Shown in pieces: positions 1 through 12,072 of a stretch of DNA of 64,000 bases (its first letter is position 1; each line of letters begins with the position of its first letter). Below the pieces are notes generated by a model. It ran no database searches, was not told where the DNA came from, and saw only the letters and a list, made by a program, of their open reading frames with translations. This DNA comes from Pezizomycotina sp. ARF18 (taxonomy: Eukaryota > Ascomycota): NCBI GenBank assembly GCA_002224055.1, contig AZLU01000035.1, positions 37,831 to 101,830 on the forward strand, written 5' to 3'. A program made the position numbers and the translations under genes.

Positions 1-1119
1 AGAATTGCCTAAGTAACAAGACAGAACAGTAAGTCTCACCATTGTAAACAAGTGAACGAGCGATCTTCAAGTTATTTGTTAAAATTGAGAGACTTAAAAA
101 AAAATTCAGTTTCTGGGGAATCAATTACACACCATAAGTCTCGTCGTTCAGACGGATAGCTTTTCTTCCAATCATTGTCATCTTATAGACAGTAGACGAA
201 GAGGAGAGCTGGATATGAAAATGTAACACAACACACATTGGAATTAGGTCGCAAAAATAAATACGTAAAAAAACGTCGTCCTCGTAAGGATTGATTCGGG
301 TTTCTGTCAAGGGTTGTTCTTTGTTTTAATTCGATATTTTCAACGCAAACGTGACCTCTTGGGAAAAGAAAAAAATAGGTACCGTTAATAAGGAGAGGAA
401 GAGGAGAGGAGAGGAGAGAGGGAGTAATATAGAACAAGGGAGGTGGAAAAAACGCGACGAAGAGAAAGACGAGAGACCGAGAGCAAATAAGTATTTATAT
501 AAAGTATATTTGTAATAATAATATTATTAGTATCCAGCATGGCATTGATGTACATATATACTCTCCGCAGTATAAAACAGAAAAAGCAGCGAGCAGAAGC
601 AAGCGGCCAGCAGCAAGCAGTAGAAGCACGAGCACTACATTCTGGCTGGCCAGCTTGCTATCATCTTTTTGGCTATTGTATTCAATTCCAAGAAGTAGCG
701 GGATGACCAGCCTGCTGCCAGCTGTACCAGCAGTTCTAAAAGGGAAAATAATAAGAAAGAAAAAGAAAAAGAAAAAAAAAAGAAGGGAGAAAAAAGTAAT
801 AAGAAGAAAAGGAAAAAAACGAATCCCAGTTTCGAGCCACCTAGCTCACTGGCTATACCTGGGGGTTAGCCGTACCACTGGAGATTGGAAAGCAGAGAAG
901 AATACTATACGAATAAGTAATGGTTTAGAGGGTGTGGATGCATGAAAGCGGTGCGCTGTACTGAAATTCTTTCCCTTTCTTCTTTCTTTTTATTTATTTA
1001 TTTTATTTTATTATTCATTTATTTTTTGGGCGTCTCTTCTGCTATTATTTCTGGGGTTGGTTGGAAAGGCGAAATACACCCAATTTCCTATTCAAATAGC
1101 CCATTTGCTTATTTTTTTG

Positions 1120-1152
<33 letters not shown>

Positions 1153-4100
1153 GAGAAGCTATTAGATTAGAATCAAAACAGAATTATCCCGTAAATAAAC
1201 AAAATAAAACAATAAACCATGTTTGAGAGTGGTGATACTGTTAAATATCTTTTTTCTTTTTTTAAAGCTTAATTTTAGTTCATCAGTAGTATATGTTTTA
1301 CGACAAGTGACGAGGTATTATTATACTAGTATAGTATTATTATTTATTTTTATTATTTTCTTTTTGTTTCTAATTTGGGGGGGAAATAAATAAGAAAGGA
1401 GGAAACTATTCTGTACTTGTTTTGATATATTTTCGGTGGTATCATACACATTTTCTTTCTACACTCACTGTTAAAAAAATACTAGAGAGTTCGAAAACCA
1501 TCCAATTCTCTCTAAAGCTACCTGCGAGAGTCCTATCTATCTATCATCTCTTTCTCGCTCTCTCGCTCTCTCCTTTTTCGTATCCACCTTGTGACAATGT
1601 CTTCAATGCTTTTTCCTGCACCTCATCTGCATCTCCAGGGGGACCTTATACTTGAAAAAAGCCTTAAAGGAGATACCTTTCTTCTTCTTCTTCGTCTTCT
1701 TCTTCCTCAAATGCTCTTTGTCCCTTTTCTTTCCTATTCGTCTAAACTTCTTTTCGGACCTCCTGCAGCTTCTTATCATACCAACATAATACAGTACTTT
1801 CTCGTACCTGCAAGAAATGAAGAAGAGATGGTGAGGAATAGATGTTCGAAGAGGAGGAAGCTGCGGTTTGAAGGCTCGACTAACTAGCAAAGCAAAATTG
1901 AAATTAAAAAAAAATGTGTTACTTTAGCCAGAGCTAAAAATAAAGTCCCCTCCTCTACACAACAATCGCCATTTCCTATTTTTGCTCCCACGTCACGATT
2001 TTCTTCTAGGCTGTCTCCATCTTAGGATCTCACCTTTTTTTTGCCCCTCAATTCTCTCTCCTTCTCCTGCGTATTATTGGTGGAGGTGATGGTGCTCTGG
2101 GGCTGCCCTATTACTGTGCTATTTGCTAATAAATTCGGTATCAAGGAATCACTCCGCTATTCCCTTGCTTCACCTGGTTTTTCCAATAGAATATTTCGCT
2201 CCTGCAGCCTTGGAAATGTGCCAATGCGATGTCGATGTATTCGATGGCTATGAATATATAAATATCTATATCTTGTTTCACTTTTTCGGCGAACATTTAA
2301 CCCATTCTTTTCCTTCCAAGGTAGAAGTTTTAAAGGGAGTGGCCGGTAGTGTCCAAGACCAGCCTTGATTATGTGATCTCGAACTGTAGCTGGCGTCTGC
2401 CTTTCAAATGTAGGACCGGCATGATCCCCGACAGTCTATTGTGCAACCATTCATATAAAAGCTGCCTGCGGACGCATCATGATGTCGCGAAGGACGGTTA
2501 CTTTCAGTGGACAAATTCTAAATGAGGTCTCATTGATTGGTGACGCTGACCCCTTCTCCCGTCCGCATTAAAAAACAAAAAAGGGTCATTATTACACAAG
2601 CAGCTCACGACTGAGCAAATTAAAGCTCAATTCCACTCGAGGGAATGAGGGAATGGCTTCTAACTGACAAGCAAGGCGAAAATTTTCCTCTTGATATGAT
2701 ACGACAAGGAAAAGTAAAAAGAGGGACGCAGGCTACTCGTGATTCGTCGGAGACGGTTGTATGGCAGATCTTGTATGCTGCTGACGTGTTTCTACATTGC
2801 CTGCATTGATTGTCTCAACAGCAGGGCGTTGAAAGGGATGTCCGGGACCCAACGCCAGCGCACCAACAGGCAAAAAAACGTGCTTCAAATTTTTGCCAAA
2901 AAAAAAAAAAAACTCTACCTTTACTGCCTTATGCGTACAGCGATAGAGAGAGTCAAGATTCTGCACCGAAAATTTGGCGGTCCCACCTTGCCTTAAGAGC
3001 CACAAACGAATTATTGAATTCTTCTTCGCTAGAACAGCAGGTCCTACTAATTTGAATCACAAAACCGACGATACGCCCCGTGTTATTATAACGGAATAAG
3101 ATCAGAAGAAGCATCTATCTATATCTTTTCCAGCGACGACCAAGCCGTCATCTTTGACAATATTTCGTTGTGGGCTTTTCCATCGATATCGCGGAAAGCT
3201 ACTCTATACCGTCTGAGAGTTTATACTCACAAAATAACCTATAAAAGAGATTTCTGCAATTTGGTTTTCTTGCGTGCTTTCCTTTTTTTTCCTTTTTTTT
3301 TTTCTTTTTCTTTCTAGCCACGAATGTGACGTGTCAATCCACTGCAGATGCGAGTTCGGGTAGTCGATCGGATTGTCCACTAGGAAGAGAGATGCATCCA
3401 GAACGGACAGAAAAAGTAAACACACCACGTTATTGCTGTCACAAGAGAGATGGAAGACGACTGGGGTACTTCCTTTTCCTTTCAACGAGAGCGACGTCTC
3501 AAGGAATAAACAAAATTTCACTTTTGGTCATAGGAAAGGTCAGTTGGAAAAATGAAAGTAGCCTGGCAAGCCTGGATACAATCGAGCTTTCTGACTTGGT
3601 TCTGGCTTGTTTTATTTAATTTATTCTTTTTTTTTCTCCCTAAATTTGATGCGAGCCTTTTTCCCCCTCAACATCTACTTCTTTCTTGGTCTGCGATGCA
3701 ATGCACTCCACGCATGACTTTTGCATTGCTCCTCCTAGGACTTTTGAATGATGACTCCAGACTCTCCAAAGACCCTCATCCGGGCCGGTCAGTTCCAGAG
3801 GTTAAAAAAAAAAAGGTAGACGCTGAGGGGGAGAAAAATCGCTCGGGATTCGATTAGTGGTTTTATATCTGCTCCTCCCGCTTAGTGGGACAAGGCTGAA
3901 GAAGCGATTGATTCGTATCGACGGAAAAAGAACTCATAACGCCTAGGCACGAAGACACATGACCTTCGACCAGGAGGAGAAGCACCTCACAGGGAAACAT
4001 GAGGATCTACGGAATACCCTTTATGAGAAAATATCAAAAATAAGGTCATATAAAACAAAAAAGATCTACGTTTTAAAGTAAAAAATCGGAACAGACCCTC

Positions 4101-4834
4101 AACCGGGTGATGGATGCATTTCGCGGTACCGGGACGAAAATGCCTTCGATCAAATCAGAAAGCTTCTGCCCCTCAAAGAGAGCATCGCGTTATTTTTCAA
4201 AGCAAAAAAAAAAAAAAAAAAGCCGTTGTTAACTGAAAGAAAGTATTTTTGGAATCGCAGCACGAACCAATCGCTGCCATATGCAAGCTGCAAGGCTAAA
4301 GAAGGACCGCTTTTCCGTGGTTTCTCTTCGAAACTGGAAGCAGAGCCTGAACCTAAACTGAAAACTTGGAATAACTACCTTACTTTAGCTGAAGACTCAC
4401 TTGTCAGGATCCTTTTTTCGCGAATTCGATCCAATGGTAGCTGCATCTTCGCGGCGCTATTTCCCTCATCTTACTAATTAGGCCAGAGTATTTCGTTCGG
4501 CCCTGCACCTGTTCGTCGTTTGGAATCTCCCTTTTTTAATTTCTCTATACGGAAATACAGATCTCACAGAGCTCGAATATCCTCTCTTCATATTCGCTAA
4601 AGCTACAGACCCCATATCTATCATATGAGAGCCTTGATCCAGTATAATTATAGCTGAATAATTATAACCCCAAATGGTTCTTATTGATAGAACATGAGAA
4701 TACCACCCATCTAAACGGAAAAAAAAAAAAATTCTCAAGTAGAAAGTGGTTCTATGATATCATTTAGTTACAATTGGTCCTCCCCTCCAGCCCTACGGAA
4801 AGAAATAAAAAGATGGTATTATGATCCGTGCCAA
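1..4834. other. Long AT-rich region without a recognised gene
   Basis: I see no open frame here with recognisable protein features. The frames present are short, poly-Lys or poly-Phe rich, and overlap on both strands, as expected of A/T homopolymer DNA. The region holds a purine-rich stretch near 390-475, an A-rich stretch at 735-800, an A run of about 30 near 1120-1150, and A runs near 2900 and 4205. Part of it may be 3' untranslated sequence of the minus-strand MIX17 gene that ends at 4835. A non-coding RNA cannot be excluded by eye. Confidence 0.5.
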
Positions 4835-5641
4835 TTAGTACTGCGAGGCGGCAGCTTGACATTGTTTCTGCAAGAGCAAGGAAGAGAGAAAAGAAAAAAT
4901 TACGATGTTAGTACACCATATCTTTAGACGCTATACGATTGGACATCCACCTTTGTATTTGGGTGGAGGGGTAATCAATCTTATTCGCCGAGGGGAAGAC
5001 AAAGGGAAGAAGCGCTTACGAGTTGCTCGAGGTAGTAGCCGCACGAGCTCATGTCACCCTTGGTCGCATCTAGGCATTGCGTAAACGCTTGGGCGTGGCC
5101 GTGGCATGGGTTGTTGACGCCCTGGTCCCCCATTGGTTGCTGGAAGCTGCCTGCTGCTGAGCTGGCGGCTGCTGAGCTTGCTGCTCGGCCGGGGCGCTAC
5201 CTCCGCCGAAGAGACCGCTGATACCCGATCCAATAACGTGTCCGACTGTGGAACGACGCGACACTCTATACCAGAAAATAAAAAATCAGTATTACTCTCT
5301 ACGACAGTAATATTTTGTTTTGGTGAGGGTTTTTGCTCGTTTGAATTTTTGCCGAGGCGCTTACGCTGCGGTTGAAGCCATCTGAGAAAAAAAAAAATTT
5401 TCATGTTAGCGAATTATCCCCGGCTGACCTGTAGTATATGAAAAAAGTAGCTTAACTTACCTGGCCGAACAGTCCTGGGCTCTGCTGCTGCGGCTGCCCG
5501 CCATAGCGGGTGGAGGAGCTTGCTGTGTCCTCGCTGGGAGGTTGGCGGAGGTCGATGCAGGGCGGGTTTGCTGCTGCGGTGGCGGCGAGCTGCAGCAGCC
5601 GGACGGGCAGCGGGGCGAGTGCCTCCTCTTTGGCGTGGCAT
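4835..5641 (-). CDS. MIX17: Mix17/CHCHD2-like twin CX9C mitochondrial intermembrane-space protein
   Basis: Small protein of the CHCH family, which is imported into the mitochondrial intermembrane space and oxidised by the Mia40 relay; yeast Mix17 and human CHCHD2 are the relatives. It starts MPRQRGGTRPAARPA, followed by an Ala/Pro/Gln-rich linker, QSPGLFGQ, a Gly-rich hydrophobic stretch (VGHVIGSGISGLFGGG) and the CHCH domain: C-HGHAQAFTQ-C, then C-GYYLEQLKQ-C, ending QAAASQY. Four exons fit: 5641-5461, a 17-nt exon 5381-5365 (MASTAA), 5265-5020 and 4867-4835. One frame change lies in exon 1 (between the Pro/Arg-rich start and QSPGLFGQ) and others before the CHCH domain, which look like sequencing indels. 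The start is chosen because MPRQR is the usual family start. It is divergent from SLU7. Confidence 0.85.
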
Positions 5642-6110
5642 TTTGAAGCTTTAAAAGTTGGAAATTGAGGAGGAAATTCGTTGATACTAAGAATCAAGAG
5701 AATTGCTACTGCTAGCAGTAGCGTCGAAGCGAGGTTTAAAGAAAGTGATGGTTGGGTGGACTTTGGACGAAGAGAGAGAGAGGACCAATGGATATAAATG
5801 AATTTTTTTCTTATATTACATTTTTATTTTTTTTATTTTCGCGGATTCCTTCCGAACTTTCCTTGCGTCGGCCTTTCGGGGATTAGGAAGAATGCCAAGA
5901 GAAATCCTCCGCGTCGATTAGTCAGTATCACGTGAGTTTTCTGCCCATTCAATTTTTGGTTTTCTTTTTTTTTTTTGCCCCTTGAGAGTCGAAGCCTCAA
6001 AGACTTTTGTTCAAACACGACAATTTCCTATCGCCACTCCATCCGTTCCACATCTCATCACATCGTCTATTCTCCTCTACAGATTCCCCAGGGACAAATT
6101 CATAGTCATC
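5642..6110. promoter_or_regulatory. Divergent promoter between MIX17 and SLU7
   Basis: A 469-bp space separates the start codons of two genes facing away from each other. It holds an 8-bp palindromic E-box (5928-5935) and pyrimidine-rich stretches near 5815-5840 and 5960-5980, and the SLU7 leader with possible 5' intron signals (ctctacag near 6075). Shared use of the E-box is inferred. Confidence 0.5.
5928..5935. promoter_or_regulatory. Palindromic E-box TCACGTGA
   Basis: The sequence TCACGTGA is a perfect palindrome with a CACGTG core, the site class bound by bHLH factors such as Cbf1 in yeasts and related fungal factors. It lies about 290 bp from the MIX17 start and 175 bp from the SLU7 start. 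The match is seen; binding is inferred. Confidence 0.4.
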
Positions 6111-7633
6111 ATGCCGAACAAATCATTTTCGAGAAACCGGATGCGGTCCGGCACCGGTGGTATCGTCGACACAGGAAAGGGCGTTTCAGGCTACAAGAAC
6201 GAATACATCCCGAACTTCATCTCGAAGAAACCTTTCTACATCAAGGAAGACGAGAAGGAAGGCGACTACCTCGAGCATCAGCGTCTGCAACACAAGCGCG
6301 ACGACGACCTCCTCTCCCAGGGCGACAAATGGTACGACAGGGGAAAACGTGGCCAGGCCGCGACGAAATTCCGTAAGGGGCCTGCGAAAATTGTGGTGCT
6401 ATGACACATAAGAAGAAAGACTGCATGGAGCGGCCACGGAAATTGGGAGCGAAGTGGACGGGTAAAGACATCGCGCCGGATGAGGTTATACAATCTGTCG
6501 AACTGGGCTGGGACGGCAAGAGGGATCGGTGGAACGGGTACGACACCACGAGCACTCGCAAATCATCGAAGAGTTCAACAGGATGGAGGAACTGCGGCAG
6601 GAGAGAAGAAGCTCACGGGTAAAGGAGGAGCCGATGGTGAGGAGGACGAGGACGAGGACGAAGACAAATACGCCGAGGAATCCGAGATGCCCGGCCAGTC
6701 TTACGATTCGTCGCAGAGAATAAGTACAAGGAACCTACGTATCCGCGAAGACACGGCGAAATACCTCCTCAACTTGGATCTCGATTCCGCAAAGTACGAC
6801 CCCAAAACGAGAACAATGGTCGACGGCGGTGCGCTGTCGATCAGGCTGCTAAGCTCGTTGCCGAGGAAGGGTTCATGAGGTCGTCCGGAGACGCCGCGGA
6901 GTTCGAAAGAGCGCAGAGGATGGCGTGGGAGACGCGGGAGCGCGGTGACATCCGCAAGATGCATCTACAGGCGAACCCCAACCGAAGGAGAAATAATAGC
7001 CGGAAGCTCGAGGCTGAAAAAGAGGTCAAGACGAACAGCAGCCGTAACAGTTGCTGGATAAGTATGGCGGTGCAGAATACTTGAAGACACTACCAAGGAG
7101 CATGCTGTCGTAGAGTCGGAGCGGTACGGTCGAGTACTCGTCGACGGAGAGCTTATTAAGGCAAAGCAGATGCGGTTGCGAAGTCAAAGTACAAGGAAGA
7201 CATCTACGTAAACAATCACACGAGCGTCTGGGGATCCTGGTGGTCAAATTTCAGGTGGGGTTACGCATGCTGTCACTCTCACGTCAGGAACAGTTACTGC
7301 ACGGGTGAGGACGGCATCCGCGGAGCTGAGGATGCTGAGAAGACGAGAACTGGCGGACAGCTGGAAGCACTAGAGCAAAAGCAAATTGAATGGAGGAAAG
7401 AAAGGCAAGAGAGGGAGAGGGAGAGAAAGAGAGGGAAGAAAAAGAAAAGGAAGCCTATGGTGACAGTGAAGAGGATGAAAGGACGACGATAAATACGAGA
7501 GCTATGAGGACAAGAAGAGGAAACGCGATCAGCTCATGGGAGCGTCACTGAGGAAGATATGGAGGAATACCGTCGCAAACGTCTTAATTTCGATGATCCT
7601 ATGGCCAATTATGTCGATGCTTTGGAAGGTTAA
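6111..7633 (+). CDS. SLU7: Pre-mRNA splicing factor Slu7
   Basis: Slu7 acts in the second catalytic step of splicing, helping 3' splice-site choice in the spliceosome (nucleus). The protein starts [11 protein letters not shown], contains [15 protein letters not shown] and a CCHC zinc knuckle ([14 protein letters not shown], near 6375-6423), then [31 protein letters not shown], an acidic stretch, [25 protein letters not shown] and a final [18 protein letters not shown] before the stop at 7631-7633. The span gives about 507 residues, the normal size. Several frame changes are needed. One is explicit: the knuckle reads correctly only if the G run after FRK (near 6375) had one more G. No intron is clearly needed. 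The encoded family is not in doubt; the breaks most likely are assembly indels. Confidence 0.9.
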
Positions 7634-8204
7634 GCTTTTGTCTCCCCTCCTTCAAAAACCATATTCTTTAGGCTATTTTATTACACGATTCTCTCTTCTT
7701 TTTTCAGCTTGTACATTAATCCATAATTTTCTGCTATACTCATACATTAATTGTCACTGGCTTTGGTCACTGGGATTTCGGCGTTTGAATTCAACTTGGA
7801 ATTTCATTTTTACTTTCTTCCTGGACATTTATCTTATACGATTGAAAGAACTGCCAGTCTCTGTTTTACTGGGCCTGTGCGGAAACTGTGACAATACCAT
7901 TAAAGTTAGGTTATTCTTCGCTAAGAGACGAATTTTTATATCTCCACACCTTGATTACTATCCCGAATCATGCAAAGCTTTGAATATATGATTACATTGA
8001 ACGACCCGCCGGGGTTTCCTGTCCGATTTTGAACCACTTGAAGGATTTACTTTGTCTTATTTTTGTTCTCTCTATCGATCAAACCTTCTCGGCATTTCAC
8101 GGTTCCCGCGGCCCTTCGGTTACACCTTTTTCGCTCTCGTAGAAGTTGGACATCAGACTTCCTGGGGTTAGAAGTTTAATTGTGATTATATTAAATAACT
8201 TAAC

Positions 8205-8244
<40 letters not shown>

Positions 8245-9101
8245 ATACATATATATATATATCGAATCCTACATCCGTCTTCTTCTTGTAGTATTGATAA
8301 TTTCCTCGATCGCTCTTGAAATGAGAAGAAAATTTTTTCTCTCTTTTCCTTTGCCATACAGACCTTCCTTTCCATCGACATACGGCACTATTTTACAGAT
8401 ATCCTATAGAGCTCTGGTTGTTTTAGTAGTAGTAGTAGTAGTAGTCGTAGCATCTGCTATCAGAATCGGTTATTTAATCTTACTCACTTCTTAATTTTTC
8501 TGCAGTCAGATTTTTATAACCTGGTTATAACGTTGTCCACTTTTCTTGGTAGATACTACCCATACGCTCAAGGACCCCTTTCAAAGCACCTACCTGGTTT
8601 ATATTAAGGCTGTATACGTAAAACATTCCAGTAGGCGCTCAACAATTATTATTATTATTATATATACACGGCGGAGTAATATTTGGTAGTAGTAATACTA
8701 GTAATTCTGCTCATCGATCCTTCAAAGGAAATTGTCGCCTTCCTTTAAAGCAGCTCTAAGCAAGCAGGGTCTCTTGTTGAAGATCTCTTCTTATATTATA
8801 AATAATCTTACATGCGCCTATTCTCTCTTCAATAAATCTGTCCTCCTTCTTGAGTCATCTTCATCATCTCACCTAAACATATATAGATTCAATCTATTTT
8901 TCAAATTATTTTCAAAAAAAAGTTATCATTTATACTAGTTTCTATCATCAATTCAAATCCTCTTATTTATTCTTCTCGATCTACGGCATCCGGTGGTCCG
9001 GCGGAGAAAACGGAGATACCCAGCGCGTGGCCAATTAAAGTTTAGCGTCCCTTAATTTTCGCTAAGGGTTTTTACCATTTTTTTTTTCAACCGCACTCAC
9101 A
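7634..9101. other. Intergenic region, SLU7 3' side and PANK promoter
   Basis: No coding signal was recognised. A frame of 151 codons opens inside the SLU7 C-terminus in another phase and runs into this region, but has no family features. The segment contains a (TATC)n microsatellite near 8205-8243 followed by an AT repeat, a (TAG/GTA)n stretch near 8424-8450 and an (ATT)n stretch near 8646-8662. The 9000-9101 part directly precedes the pantothenate kinase start. Confidence 0.5.
8205..8263. repeat. (TATC)n microsatellite followed by (AT)n
   Basis: About nine to ten uninterrupted tetranucleotide units (8205-8243) pass directly into alternating A/T. It is non-coding and lies between SLU7 and the pantothenate kinase gene. 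Confidence 0.9.
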
Positions 9102-11104
9102 ATGCCTGACCTGGATTTCTTTGCGCCCTCAACGTCACTGTTCGAGGGCTACATCGCCAACATGAACAGCAACGACAGCAGCAAGAATTACAGCAACGCA
9201 GGGACGACGAGAACAACGGCAGGAGGAGCAGATGTAGGGGAGAGTGCTATATCAGAGACTGGAGGTTCTCTATTACGGAGACTAGGAAGAATACGACGAT
9301 AGACTCAGCGATACACCACCCGGAAATGTCGTAATTAACGTCGCGGGGGCTTTCATCGTCGAGGACGAACCGGGCTCACCACCGCGAATCGGCAACAACA
9401 ACGGCGGCACCAGGGACATACGATTACCACACCATTCCGCGAGATATCACACATCGCCGTCGACGTAAGTAGCCGCCTGGCTCTCAATTATTGTTATTTC
9501 AGCTATCAATTCCGCTCATCATCGACGTACTCCGAAATAAACTTCAAATTTAACTTTTTTTTTTCCATCTTGTATCCTAAACCTTATTACCCATTTTCCC
9601 CTCATCTTATTGGTTCTAGACTGACACACGACATCAACATTCACACACAGATCGGAGGCTCATTGGCGAAAGTCGTATATTTCACTCCGGACCTGACGGC
9701 GAAGGCGGTCGCCTGAACTTTACAAGCTTCGAAACGGACAACATCGACCAATGCATAGAATACATGGGAATATTGATAAACCACCAGAAGCAGACTAATA
9801 GAGTTCGGAGGAACGAGATATGTCTCATGGCGACCGGCGGCGGAGCGTACAATACTACGACAAGATAAAAGAAGCCCTCGCGTTGAAATTTACCGTGAGG
9901 ATGAGATGGAATGCCTCATCGTCGGTCCGAAAACCCTGAGAGTCGTCTTAGACTTCTACATGTCGCTAATGGATTCGATTAGGACTGGACTTCTTATAAC
10001 GGAGATACCGGAAGAAGTTTTTACCTACAGCGAGCAGGACCCGATGCGATTTGCGGAACCGCGGCGGATTTATACCCTTACCTAGTGAGTTCCAGTACCC
10101 ATGAAGGCCATCGTCATGGTACAAGTTCTTAGGAGCTAACTATTCGTAGTTGGTAAATATCGGTTCCGGTGTTAGCATGGTCAAGGTTTCGGGACCACAA
10201 CAGTTGAGCGTATCGGCGTTCCTCGGTATGTAATCAATGCGATAGACAGAACCCAGCTTCTTCTAGCTAACTTAAATACTGTGTTGATTCTAGCTCGGAG
10301 GAGGAACACTATGGGTCTCCTGTCGTTGTTAACTGGCGCGAGATCTTTCGATGGTATGCCCCCAGCCCTTTCAATATACTGTATATTGGCTAACTGTTCC
10401 TGTCCGTGTAGAGATGCTTCATATGGCCGACAACGAGACAATACAGCAGTGGATATGCTCGTCGAGATATATACGGCGCCGATTATGGCCGGATCGGTCT
10501 CAAAGCGACGACAATCGCCAGTAGCTTCGGTAAAGTCTTCAAGAAGAACGAGGCGCTAGCGAAGAAGAGGGAGGAAGCCTTGAAGAACGGTGTTTCAGAC
10601 GGCGACCTCTCCAACCAGCAACCATGGCACACGGTCCTGAGAACATTAAGAATTTTAGGCTGAAGACATCAGTAGAAGCTTGCTTTACGCCGTCAGGTAG
10701 TTTTCCCTATATAGCCATTTTTATCGATTTTCAAGGATAAATTAACTGATATAATGGTCTACAGTAACAACATTGGACAGATCGCGTACCTACAAGCTCA
10801 GAAGCATAATCTTGAGCATATATACTTCGGAGGCTCGTTCATCAGAGGTAATAACCGCATACATATACATTTGATCTTTCTTCATTCCCCATTTGGCTGA
10901 CAGAAGTCTTCTAGGACACCGTCAAACCATGAACACCTCTCCTACGCCATAAAGTTCTGGTCCAAGGGAGAAAAGCAAGCGTACTTCTTAAGGCACGAGG
11001 GCTACCTAGGCAGCGTCGGCGCCTTCATGCGCCGCCAGGAGACGGAATTCAAGTTCGCCGCAACAGCCTCGAGAGGCGGAGCTTCAGCGCGGATATTCCA
11101 ATGA
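9102..11104 (+). CDS. CAB1: Type II (eukaryotic) pantothenate kinase
   Basis: Phosphorylates pantothenate with ATP, the first and controlling step of coenzyme A synthesis. Visible family blocks, in order: [19 protein letters not shown] (nucleotide-binding start of the ASKHA fold), [21 protein letters not shown], the block around [89 protein letters not shown] and [17 protein letters not shown]. Introns with clear borders include 9465-9619, about 10085-10149 and about 10227-10293; others lie near 10355-10409, 10698-10764 and 10848-10915. The coding length (about 500 residues) fits fungal members (yeast Cab1 is shorter). The start [17 protein letters not shown] is the first in-frame ATG; the N-terminal extension is low complexity (Asn/Ser/Thr). 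Frame changes occur in several exons, as elsewhere in the window. Confidence 0.88.
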
Positions 11105-12072
11105 CGGCGAAGGGTATCTTCGGGGACAGACAGGACCGAAGAGGCTCTGTGTTCTAACATTCTTTTATCTTGCTTTTTGTTCTGGTTTTTGGGAATGGTT
11201 GGCGGTTTGCATTCGTTTTTTGTCTGGTTCGATAAATAAGACACTCGTTACATATTATGCAGAAGGGATGAGAGTAGAGTATTCTAAAAAATATTATATT
11301 GTAAAATTACTAGGCATTGGTTGGGCCTGCGGGCAGGTAAGGAGTATGAAGAGAGTAAGTAGTGAAAGAAAAAGAGAGAAAAAATAGAAATTAGGACTGT
11401 AGAGAGTAGAATGCATATTTAGCTATCTTAATATAAAGGTCGCGTTGAGCGATTTAAGCAAAGTATCCTGGTATGTTTTTTTTTTTTTTTTTTTTTAAAT
11501 ATATATATATATATATATTGGGCTAGGACGTAGCTTTTGATATCTATATTTATATATAAGGACGCACTCGATCCGGACTCCTCTGACTATGGTATCATTA
11601 TTTATCACGCGTGACAATCGTATGCGTTTAAACTGCGATAAAATCGAAGTCCCGAAATTTTAATAGGTCGGTGATTGTATGCAGTTAATTCAATGCTTTC
11701 CCCAAGTATATACAATTGATATGACCTGAGCCTGCCTTTGACGGAGAAATTCTAACCCTAAAGCGGAAAAAAAGAAAAACAACAGCAAAAGTGAATGCTA
11801 GAATCAAACCCCGTGAACTCCTAATGAAAACATATGTGGATATAATATAAAGTATCTATTAGACTTTCAATTTTCTGCTTTCTTTGACTTTTAAGCCAAT
11901 GTTGTTCTACCCCAAGAGCCGCTAGCTCCCAGGCTTACCCTCCACCTTAACACCGTCCCCTCCACTGTCCCCATACTCGCCATAAGCGCAGCCAGCGCAC
12001 TCTCAGCGCCCCTATACCACCTCCCCGTATTCTCCCTATTCGCCAGCCCCCTGCCTCTCTTCCTCCCTCTCT
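11105..12072. other. Convergent 3' region between PANK and SOS7
   Basis: These two genes converge here. The DNA is AT-rich, with a T run followed by (AT)n at about 11479-11518. No protein family is recognised; the two short frames at 11002-11387 overlap the PANK end or random sequence. Confidence 0.5.

Noticed and set aside
655-945. Lys-rich frame (KKKKKK runs) as a basic protein
   Set aside because: Translation of an A-rich repeat; no other coding signal.
6111-7633. SLU7 as a pseudogene
   Set aside because: All domains are conserved to the stop and one break is a missing base in a G run; all neighbouring conserved genes show the same kind of break, so sequence error is more likely.
7536-7991. 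151-codon frame as a separate gene
   Set aside because: Its first part overlaps the conserved SLU7 C-terminus in the wrong frame; the rest has no features.
8205-8263. Repeats as CRISPR or satellite array
   Set aside because: Plain tetranucleotide microsatellite without spacers.
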